This document shows positions 1 through 6,923 of a stretch of 64,000 nt of DNA, piece by piece (the stretch's first letter is position 1; every line of letters begins with the position of its first letter). Below the pieces are notes generated by a model. The model was given only the letters and a program-made list of their open reading frames with translations, made no database searches and was not told the DNA's origin. The stretch is from the NCBI RefSeq assembly GCF_009496535.1, contig NZ_WIDL01000004.1, positions 164,803-228,802 on the forward strand, given 5' to 3'. Source of the stretch: Stenotrophomonas sp. MYb238. GTDB lineage: Bacteria > Pseudomonadota > Gammaproteobacteria > Xanthomonadales > Xanthomonadaceae. Position numbers and translations under genes: made by a program.

Positions 1-358
1 AGCGGTCCACCACCAGGCCGGACAGGCCGTCGCCCTCGCTGTGCACAACGCGCCAGGCGTCGGACACCGCGTCCAGTTTCAGCACGTCGCGGCGCAGCGA
101 CACCGCCTCGGCGATCCTGCGGGTGAACCAGGCCTGGTCCACGTCCACGTCCTGGCGGGTTTCCAGGATGCGCACGGCGATGCGCGAATGGCCGTTGTAA
201 AAGCCGCGGCCGATCCATTCCCCGTCCACCCCGACCACGTCGACGATGGTGCCGGGCTTGGGCTTGGCGACGGGCTTTTTGACCAGCTTCTGGAAAATCC
301 ACGGGTGGCTGGAGCGCCACGCGTTCTTCAGGCGTACGACGGGAAGGGGGGTATTCAT
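1..358 (-). CDS. rlmI: 23S rRNA m5C methyltransferase RlmI, N-terminal part (cut by window edge)
   Basis: Only the first ~119 codons are present; the gene runs off the left edge. Translation of the minus strand starts MNTPLPVVRLKNAWRSSHPW and continues through a PUA-type RNA-binding domain (around GTIVDVVGVDGEWIGRGFYN) into a linker ending SEGDGLSGLVVDR, the usual run-up to the SAM-dependent methyltransferase domain of the RlmI/RlmK family. These enzymes methylate a cytosine in 23S rRNA. The ATG at 358 is the natural family start. The family call is good; whether it is strictly RlmI cannot be settled without the catalytic C-terminus. Confidence 0.85.
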   Translation of the reverse strand, partial: MNTPLPVVRLKNAWRSSHPWIFQKLVKKPVAKPKPGTIVDVVGVDGEWIGRGFYNGHSRIAVRILETRQDVDVDQAWFTRRIAEAVSLRRDVLKLDAVSDAWRVVHSEGDGLSGLVVDR

Positions 359-441
359 GGGCGCCATTGTAACGGGCGCCGGCCCGGGGCCGCGGCGCGT
401 TCATTGACGGCAAAGGCGGCAGGCCGCACTATCCGGGCCTG

Positions 442-563
442 AAGGGGAGTAGCTCCCAGACGTTGTCGCCGTCAGTTCGAGCCGCAAGGCTCCGGTGCAA
501 CGGCAGTTCCGGCCGACGGAACTGTGAGCAAGACCTTCGCCGCATTGGCGAAGCTCTGTCCCC
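442..563 (+). promoter_or_regulatory. yybP-ykoY-type manganese riboswitch
   Basis: The leader of the TerC gene opens with GGGGAGTAGC (445-454) and has the second conserved block GTGAGCAAGACC (524-535); both are hallmarks of the yybP-ykoY Mn2+ riboswitch. GGGG at 445-448 can pair with CCCC at 560-563 to close the long basal helix, and hairpins such as CAGTTCCGGCCGACGGAACTG fill the interior. In the known family Mn2+ binding opens expression of Mn exporters such as Alx and MntP. Here it sits ~70 nt upstream of the TerC start, so regulation is probably at translation initiation or by early termination. Confidence 0.88.
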
Positions 564-633
564 GGTCTCCCCGATTCCGTGTCCAGTTCCCGGCCCCTGC
601 GGTCCCCAGAACTTCCACATGACCGGAACTCCC

Positions 634-1596
634 ATGATCCAGACCATCGGTAATCCCTGGCTTTGGGGCGGCTTCATCGCCGTCGTCATCGCCGCCCTGT
701 TGATCGACCTGGTGCTGATGCGCCACGGCGGCCCGCACAAGGTGACCTTCAAGGAAGCCCTGCTGTGGTCGGTCGGCTGGGTCGCGCTCGCCCTGGCCTT
801 CAACGCCGGCCTCTGGTACTACCTGAACGAGACCGCCGGCACCGCGGTGGCCAACGAGATCGGCCTGCAGTTCCTGACCGGCTACCTGATAGAGAAGGCG
901 CTGGCGGTCGACAACATCTTCGTGTTCCTGCTGATCATGGGCTACTTCGCGGTGCCCGAGACGCAGCGCCAGCGCGTGCTGATCATCGGTATCCTCGGCG
1001 CGATCGCGCTGCGTACGATCATGATCTTCGCCGGCACCGTGCTGGTCAGCCAGTTCCACTGGCTGCTCTACGTGTTCGGCGCGTTCCTGCTGTTCACCGG
1101 CTGGAAGATGTGGTTCGCCGCCGGCCAGGAACCGAGCCTGGACGACAACCCGGCGCTGAAGTTCATGCGCAGGCACCTGCGCATCACCCACGAGTACAAC
1201 GGCAACCGGCTGGTCGCCGAGAAGAATGGCGTGCGCTGGTTCACCCCGATGTTCGTGGTGCTGATCCTGATCGCGGTGACCGACGTGATCTTCGCGGTGG
1301 ACTCGATCCCGGCGATCTTCGCCATCACCACCGACCCGTTCGTGGTGCTGACCTCGAACGTGTTCGCGGTGCTGGGCCTGCGCGCGATGTTCTTCCTGCT
1401 GGCCGGCATGGCCGACCGCTTCCACCTGCTGCCCTACGGGCTGGCGGTGATCCTGGGCTTCATCGGCGCCAAGATGCTGCTGATCGACGTGTTCAAGATC
1501 CCGGTGCCGGTGTCGCTGGGCGTGGTCGCGGCGATCCTGGCGGTGACGATGGTGCTGAGCCTGAAGCTGCCGCCCAGGGACAGGCACAAGGCCTGA
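634..1596 (+). CDS. TerC/Alx-family integral membrane protein (probable Mn2+ exporter)
   Basis: A 320-residue multi-spanning protein starting MIQTIGNPWLWGGF. It has the TerC-family signatures EKALAVDNIFVFLLI near the middle and TDVIFAVDSIPAIFAI later; their acidic residues inside the membrane are thought to handle the metal. The preceding yybP-ykoY riboswitch makes this an Alx-like manganese exporter rather than a tellurite-resistance protein, which is inference from regulation. An in-frame ATG at 619 would add five residues; neither start has a strong ribosome-binding site, and 634 matches the usual length better. It stands alone on its strand ahead of the rhomboid gene. Confidence 0.9.
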   Translation: MIQTIGNPWLWGGFIAVVIAALLIDLVLMRHGGPHKVTFKEALLWSVGWVALALAFNAGLWYYLNETAGTAVANEIGLQFLTGYLIEKALAVDNIFVFLLIMGYFAVPETQRQRVLIIGILGAIALRTIMIFAGTVLVSQFHWLLYVFGAFLLFTGWKMWFAAGQEPSLDDNPALKFMRRHLRITHEYNGNRLVAEKNGVRWFTPMFVVLILIAVTDVIFAVDSIPAIFAITTDPFVVLTSNVFAVLGLRAMFFLLAGMADRFHLLPYGLAVILGFIGAKMLLIDVFKIPVPVSLGVVAAILAVTMVLSLKLPPRDRHKA

Positions 1597-1695
1597 TGCG
1601 GGTTCCACCCCGTCGCGATTGTCCCGCCGGTGGCACACCGGCTTCCCGAAGCGCCGCCCTTGCATTCACCGCGGGGCGCCGCAATCCCGATAGCC

Positions 1696-2484
1696 ATGGA
1701 CACTTCCAACGCGCCCGACACCGGCGATACGCCGGCCACCGACCGCAGCGACCGCCGCCGCGTGCTGCGTGCCTTCAACCTGAGCCTGGGCTTCGTGCTG
1801 CTGCTGGTAGCGGTGTTCGCCCTGCAGCAGACCGGCTGGGACTGGCGCCCCTGGGCGGTGGGCCCGCACGACACCGCCGGCCTGCTGGGCCTGATCGGCG
1901 CGCCGCTGCTGCACGGTTCGGTCGAGCACCTGGGCGCCAACGCGGTGGCGCTGCTGATCCTCGGCACCCTGGCCGGCGGCGTCTACCCGAAGGCGACGCT
2001 GCGTGCCCTGCCCCTGTTGTGGCTGGGGTCCGGCATCGGTGCCTGGATGCTGGGCGAACCCGGCAGCCACCACCTGGGCGCCAGCGGCGTCACCCATGGC
2101 CTGATGTTCCTGGTGCTGGGGCTGGGCCTGCTGCGCCGCGACCGTGCCGCCATTGCCGCCGGCATGATCGGCGTGCTGTTCTACGGCGGCATGGTGATGA
2201 CCGTGCTGCCGCACGAACCGGGCGTGTCGTGGCAGTCGCACATGGGCGGCGCCGCGGCCGGCGTGATCGCCGCCCTGCTGTTCCGCTATGCCGACCCGCT
2301 GGCGCCGCGCAAGCGCTACAGCTGGGAAGACGAGGAAGAGGAAGACGACGCCGAGCCGCTGGCCGATGCCGAACTGGAGCCACCCTCGCCCGGCCAGGTG
2401 CCGGTGCTGTGGCAGCCGCGCGAGGGCCGCGACTACGAGGTGGTGGTGCAGTTGCGGCCGCGTACGCGCCGCGACCCGTCGTAG
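1696..2484 (+). CDS. Rhomboid-family intramembrane serine protease
   Basis: A 262-residue protein with a polar N-terminus, about six membrane segments, and an acidic tail (EDEEEEDDAEPLADAELEPP). HGSVEHLGAN (73-82) is the HxxxxHxxxN block of TM2. GASG (128-131) carries the nucleophile Ser130, and H182 in SHMGGAAAG is the partner base of the Ser-His dyad. Rhomboids cut membrane proteins within or next to transmembrane helices; the substrate here is unknown. The ATG at 1696 was chosen because upstream codons (from 1630) encode no recognisable sequence. The charged C-terminal tail is presumably cytoplasmic. Confidence 0.9.
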   Translation: MDTSNAPDTGDTPATDRSDRRRVLRAFNLSLGFVLLLVAVFALQQTGWDWRPWAVGPHDTAGLLGLIGAPLLHGSVEHLGANAVALLILGTLAGGVYPKATLRALPLLWLGSGIGAWMLGEPGSHHLGASGVTHGLMFLVLGLGLLRRDRAAIAAGMIGVLFYGGMVMTVLPHEPGVSWQSHMGGAAAGVIAALLFRYADPLAPRKRYSWEDEEEEDDAEPLADAELEPPSPGQVPVLWQPREGRDYEVVVQLRPRTRRDPS

Positions 2485-2491
2485 GGGCGGC

Positions 2492-3658
2492 TCAGGGCAT
2501 GCCGCTCTGCACCGCGGTATCGCCATCGACGGCACGCCGGCCCAGCGCCGGATCGTCGGTGAAGAAGGCATCGATGCCGGCCTGCAGATAGGCGCGGATC
2601 TCGGCGACCGACCCCTGCGGGTTGCGTGCGTCCGCCGCGCCCTGGCGCAGCGCCACGGGCAGGAACGGGTTTTCCGGACGGAAGGTATAGGCCACCACCT
2701 GCAGGCCGGCGGCATGCGCGTCGGCGATCAACGGCGCGGGCGCTGCCAGCCGGCCCTGCGCGTCCACCGGCAACAGGGCGCGGCGCTCGACGCCTATGGC
2801 GTCGGCATAGCCGGCGATCTCGCGCAGGCCGGCCGGCGTCATCATCCGCGCGTAGGTCAGGTCGCCACCGGCCAGCGCCACGTCGGCGGGCATGGCCTGC
2901 GCTTCGCCCAGCAGCTGCAGCAGGCGGATGTTCGACTGCCTGCCGATGCGCGCGCGCAGCTGGCGCAGGTTGGCGGTCTCGAACGACTGCACCAGGATCG
3001 GCGCGACGTTGGTGTAGGGATTGCCGCGCAGGGTGTCGAGCAGGCGCTCCTCCATCGGCAGACCGATGCCGCGGAAATAGCTGCCGTGCTTGATCTCCGG
3101 CGCTAGGCCGATGCCGCGCCCGCTGCGCCGCGCCTGCTGCACCAGGAATTCGACAATCTCGTCCAGCGTGGCGATGCGGAACTCGCCGTCGAACACCGTG
3201 CCGCGCAGTTCCGGCAGGCGTTCGCGCGCGTGCAGCGTCTTCAGTTCGGCAAGGGTGAAGTCCTCGGTGAACCAGCCCTCGATGCGCTTGCCGTCGATCG
3301 TCTTGGCGGTGCGGCGCACGGCGAACTCCGGGTGCGCGGCGACATCGGTGGTGCCGCCGATCTCGTTCTCGTGGCGCGCCACCATCACCCCGTCGCGGGT
3401 CATCACCAGGTCCGGCTCGATGTAGTCGGCGCCATCGACGATGGCCTGCGCGTAGGCGGCCAGCGTGTGTTCGGGCAGCAGCGCGCTGGCGCCGCGGTGG
3501 GCGTACACCGAGACATGCGCAAACGGCTGGGCGGGAGCGGCGGCCATCGCCGTCGAGAATGCCATGCACAGGCCCGCCACCACACCCAGAACCGCTCTGC
3601 CGACCACCGCCCGCTCCTGTTTCAGCCATCGAAAGAAGCGGGAGTGTGCAACCCGCAT
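2492..3658 (-). CDS. glpQ: Exported glycerophosphodiester phosphodiesterase (GlpQ type)
   Basis: About 388 residues with an N-terminal hydrophobic export signal ending near AFSTAMAAAP, then a GDPD TIM barrel. YAHRGASALLPEHT is the catalytic His-Arg-Gly motif, followed by ADYIEPDLVMTRDGVMVARHE with the conserved ExD metal ligands and the second histidine. GlpQ enzymes hydrolyse deacylated phospholipids in the periplasm to glycerol-3-phosphate plus an alcohol. The gene converges on the rhomboid gene with a 7-nt gap. A GTG at 3682 could extend it by eight residues; 3658 is the likelier ATG. No ugp or glp transport genes lie nearby. Confidence 0.9.
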   Translation of the reverse strand: MRVAHSRFFRWLKQERAVVGRAVLGVVAGLCMAFSTAMAAAPAQPFAHVSVYAHRGASALLPEHTLAAYAQAIVDGADYIEPDLVMTRDGVMVARHENEIGGTTDVAAHPEFAVRRTAKTIDGKRIEGWFTEDFTLAELKTLHARERLPELRGTVFDGEFRIATLDEIVEFLVQQARRSGRGIGLAPEIKHGSYFRGIGLPMEERLLDTLRGNPYTNVAPILVQSFETANLRQLRARIGRQSNIRLLQLLGEAQAMPADVALAGGDLTYARMMTPAGLREIAGYADAIGVERRALLPVDAQGRLAAPAPLIADAHAAGLQVVAYTFRPENPFLPVALRQGAADARNPQGSVAEIRAYLQAGIDAFFTDDPALGRRAVDGDTAVQSGMP

Positions 3659-3687
3659 ATGACCGGCACGGGACAGCTCCACACTCC

Positions 3688-3756
3688 CGTAGGAGCGGCT
3701 TCAGCCGCGATGGGCTTTATCGGGAAAGCTCCATCGCGGCTGAAGCCGCTCCTACG
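3688..3756. repeat. REP-like palindrome, copy 1
   Basis: A 26-bp arm (3688-3713, CGTAGGAGCGGCTTCAGCCG...) is exactly repeated in reverse complement at 3731-3756 around a 17-nt loop. It sits between the glpQ start and the end of the ABC-F gene. It belongs to the same family as the palindromes near 9.66, 31.23 and 34.99 kb. This copy reads GGCTTCAGCC where copies 2 and 3 read GACTTCAGTC, so both arms changed together. Confidence 0.9.
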
Positions 3757-3761
3757 GTGTT

Positions 3762-5378
3762 TCAGAGCGGAAGCCGGCGCCAGCCTTCGGCATCGGCATG
3801 CAGGCGGCCGGTGATGCCGATGCCGCGCAGGAACGCCTCGTCGTGCGCGGCCACCAGCAGCGTGCCGGACCAGTCGCGCAGCATCGCTTCCAGCGCCTGC
3901 ATCGAATCCAGGTCGAGGTGGTTGGCCGGTTCGTCCAGCAGCAACAGCTGCGCCGGCGGGTGTGCATACAGCGCGCAGGCGAGCGCCAGCTTCATGCGCT
4001 CGCCGCCGCTGAGCGCCTCCACCGGCTGCTGCGCGTTGCCCGCATCCAGGCCCAGCAGCGCCAGGCGGGTGCGCAGTTCGGCGTCGGCCATCGATGGGTT
4101 GGCATCACGCAGCTGTTCCATCGCCGGGGCCTCCGGTACGGGCAGGGCCAGATGCTGGTCCAGCCAGGCATGCGGCGCGTTCACCTGCACCGTGCCGCTC
4201 AGGGGCGGCATTCGACCCGCCAGCACCTTGAGCAGCACCGACTTGCCGCTGCCGTTACGGCCAGTGAGCGCCAGCCGTTCGCCCCGCCGCAGCAGCAGAT
4301 CGACCCTGGCCAGAGGGCCATCGACGAAGGGCAGTACCACATCCTCCATCACCGCCATGCGCTCGGGCGCACCGCCGGTGCCGGCAACGGGCAGCAGCAC
4401 CACGGCAGCGGCCGCTTCGACTTCCGCCGCCGCCTGCCGCACCTGATCGTCCAGGCGTTCGCGCTGCTGTTGTTGTTGCAGATCCGCCTTGCCGGCACTG
4501 GCCTGCGCCCGCTGCTTCTGCCGGCCCAGCAGGATCGGCGCCTGGTTGGCGTGCGCGGCCTGCCGGTTGCCGCGGGCGGTGCGGCGCTCGCGTTGTTCCT
4601 GCTGCTCGCGCAGGGCCTGTTCGCCCTGGCGGCGTTCGTGGCGGCGCTGCTGCAGGATTTCCGCGGCCAGGCGCCGTTCCTCGCTGCGGCGCGCCGCGTA
4701 GAAATCGTAGTTGCCGCCATGGCTGCGCAGGCCAAGCGAGGACAGTTCGACGATGCGCTGCATGTCGCCGAGCAGTGCGCGATCGTGGCTGACCACCAGC
4801 AGGCCGCGCGGCCAGCGCCGCAGCTGGTCGCGCAGCAGTTGCCGCCCCTGCGCGTCGAGATGGTTGCTGGGCTCATCGAGGACCAGGAAGTCGGCTTCGG
4901 AAAGAAATGCGCCGGCCAAGGCCACGCGCATGCGCTGGCCGCCACTGAGCCGGTGCACCGGCGTTTCGGCCGACACGCCGTGCAGCTGCATGCGCTCCAG
5001 CTCCGCCTGCAGGTGCTCGCGCAGCTGCCAGCGTTCACCCAGCGCCTCGAAATCGGCGACATCGCTGCTGCCCTGTTCGATGCGGTGCAGTGCCGCGAGC
5101 GCATCGCCCAGGCCGGCGAGATCGGCGACGGTGTCGATGGGCGAGGCATCGATCTGCTGCGGCAGCCATGCAGCCGGTCCCGAACGCAGGCAGCGCCCGT
5201 GCGTGGGCGCCAGCCGGCCGGCCAGCAGTTGCGCCAGCACGCTCTTGCCCACGCCGTTGCGTCCGACCAGCGCGGTGGGGCGCGCGTCGAAGGTTTCGTC
5301 CAGATCGGAAAACAGCAGCCTGCCGTCGGGCAGCTGCCAGGAGACGCGTTCAAGCGTCAGGAAGGGAGTCGTGGTCAT
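3762..5378 (-). CDS. ABC-F family ATP-binding protein
   Basis: A soluble 538-residue protein with two ABC ATPase domains and no membrane segments. Walker A motifs lie at 39-46 (GRNGVGKS) and 373-380 (GRNGSGKS), signature motifs at 144-148 (LSGGQ) and 456-460 (LSGGE), and Walker B at about 164-171 (FLVLDEPS). The two domains are joined by an Arg/Gln-rich, probably coiled-coil linker (~232-325). ABC-F proteins bind the ribosome and either tune translation or protect against ribosome-targeting antibiotics. The sequence resembles the Uup/YheS-like housekeeping branch more than a dedicated resistance factor, but the subtype is uncertain. Confidence 0.92.
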   Translation of the reverse strand: MTTTPFLTLERVSWQLPDGRLLFSDLDETFDARPTALVGRNGVGKSVLAQLLAGRLAPTHGRCLRSGPAAWLPQQIDASPIDTVADLAGLGDALAALHRIEQGSSDVADFEALGERWQLREHLQAELERMQLHGVSAETPVHRLSGGQRMRVALAGAFLSEADFLVLDEPSNHLDAQGRQLLRDQLRRWPRGLLVVSHDRALLGDMQRIVELSSLGLRSHGGNYDFYAARRSEERRLAAEILQQRRHERRQGEQALREQQEQRERRTARGNRQAAHANQAPILLGRQKQRAQASAGKADLQQQQQRERLDDQVRQAAAEVEAAAAVVLLPVAGTGGAPERMAVMEDVVLPFVDGPLARVDLLLRRGERLALTGRNGSGKSVLLKVLAGRMPPLSGTVQVNAPHAWLDQHLALPVPEAPAMEQLRDANPSMADAELRTRLALLGLDAGNAQQPVEALSGGERMKLALACALYAHPPAQLLLLDEPANHLDLDSMQALEAMLRDWSGTLLVAAHDEAFLRGIGITGRLHADAEGWRRLPL

Positions 5379-5570
5379 TGCGGTCCATCCATGCCCGGAT
5401 CACCCGGCTGCCGGCGGCAGCGGGACTTCGCGAGGCCTCACCAGCGCGGGCTGGCGGGGCGGGCATCAATGGCGCATCGGACCGGACTCCTTCGGGAAAC
5501 AGGGCCGCCATCGCGGCGGCAGGGCGAAGACTAACCGGCGAGGGATGAACGGTTCAATGCCGACGGCCGC

Positions 5571-6920
5571 TCACTTGCCGATGCAGAAGCTGGAGAAGAT
5601 ACGGCCCAGCAGGTCGTCGGCGGTCATGCGGCCGGTGATTTCGCCCAGCGCATCGTGCGCCAGGCGCAGTTCCTCGGCCGCCAGTTCCAGCTGGTCGTGG
5701 CGCAGCTGCGCATCGGCATCGTCGAGGTGTGCGGCAGCACGGACGATGGCCTGCACGTGGCGCAGGCGCGCGGAGAATTCGCCCTGCTGGCCTTCGCCGG
5801 CACCATCGCCGGCGAGTTCGCGCAGGCGCGCGTGCAGCTGCTCCAGGCCCTGCCCGCTCGCGGCGGAAATCGCGATCTCGTCGTCGCCCAGCGGGTGCGG
5901 CCACTGCGGCAGCAGGTCGCATTTGTTGAGTATCCACAGCTGCCGCGCGGCCTGCGCCGCGGCGTCGCCGATGGCCTGCCGGCCCGTGTCCGGGTCGCGC
6001 GCATCCAGTACCACGATGGCCAGGTCGGCGCGCTGCATTTCGGCGCGGGCGCGGCGCATGCCTTCGCGTTCGATGGCGTCGCCGCCTTCGCGCAGGCCGG
6101 CGGTATCGACCAGCTCCAGTTCCAGGCCATCGATGCGGATGGTCTCGCGCAGGGTGTCGCGGGTGGTACCGGCGATGTCGGTGACGATGGCGCGCTCGCT
6201 GCCGGCCAGGGCGTTGAGCAGCGAGCTCTTGCCGGCGTTGGGCGGGCCGATCAGCACCGCATGCAGGCCATCGCGCAGCTTGCGGCCACGCTCGGCATCG
6301 GCGCGCAGCTGCGCGAGCGACGCCCGTGCCTGCTCGACGCCTGCGCGCACCTGCGCGCCGCCCAGCGTATCCAGCGGTTCATCGGCGAAATCGATGGCGG
6401 CCTCGACGTGGATGCGCAGCCGCACCAGCTGTTCGGCCACATCCTCGACGCGGCGCGAGAACACGCCGTCGAGCGAGCGCCGCGCGGCACGGGCGGCGCG
6501 CACGTCGCCGGCGGCGATCAGGTCGGCGATGGCCTCGGCCTGGGCCAGGTCGAGCTTGCCGTTGAGGAAGGCGCGCTCGCTGAACTCGCCGGCGCGCGCC
6601 TGCCGCGCGCCCAGTTCGATGCAGCGCGCCAGCAGCTGGCGCAGCACCACCGGGCTGCCGTGGCCCTGCAGTTCCACCACGTCCTCGCCGGTGAAGCTGC
6701 GCGGGCCTGGGAAGTGCAGCGCGATGCCGTCGTCGATCACCTCGCCCGCCGCATCGCGGAACCGCGCATAGTGCGCGTGGCGCGGCTGCAGCGCCGGGCA
6801 ACCGAGCCCACGGGCGATGGACGCCGACAGCGGACCGGAAAGGCGCAGGATGCCGACCCCGCCCGCGGCGGCGCCGCTGGCGACGGCAACGATGGTGTCG
6901 CTGGCGGGAGCGGGGTTCAT
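5571..6920 (-). CDS. mnmE: tRNA uridine-5-carboxymethylaminomethyl modification GTPase MnmE
   Basis: A 449-residue protein with the full MnmE layout: an N-terminal tetrahydrofolate-binding domain (ending near [20 protein letters not shown]), a helical domain, an inserted G domain (GPPNAGKSS around 222-230, [18 protein letters not shown]), and the C-terminal FCIGK whose Cys446 is essential. With MnmG it modifies the wobble uridine of several tRNAs. It begins only 3 nt after the stop of the caspase lipoprotein gene, so the two are probably co-transcribed. This position beside yidC-rnpA-rpmH is the classic arrangement near gammaproteobacterial origins. Confidence 0.97.
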   Translation of the reverse strand: MNPAPASDTIVAVASGAAAGGVGILRLSGPLSASIARGLGCPALQPRHAHYARFRDAAGEVIDDGIALHFPGPRSFTGEDVVELQGHGSPVVLRQLLARCIELGARQARAGEFSERAFLNGKLDLAQAEAIADLIAAGDVRAARAARRSLDGVFSRRVEDVAEQLVRLRIHVEAAIDFADEPLDTLGGAQVRAGVEQARASLAQLRADAERGRKLRDGLHAVLIGPPNAGKSSLLNALAGSERAIVTDIAGTTRDTLRETIRIDGLELELVDTAGLREGGDAIEREGMRRARAEMQRADLAIVVLDARDPDTGRQAIGDAAAQAARQLWILNKCDLLPQWPHPLGDDEIAISAASGQGLEQLHARLRELAGDGAGEGQQGEFSARLRHVQAIVRAAAHLDDADAQLRHDQLELAAEELRLAHDALGEITGRMTADDLLGRIFSSFCIGK

Positions 6921-6923
6921 GGC

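Noticed and set aside
41-442. 133-codon plus-strand open frame at the left edge
   Set aside because: It is antisense to rlmI and shows no family features.
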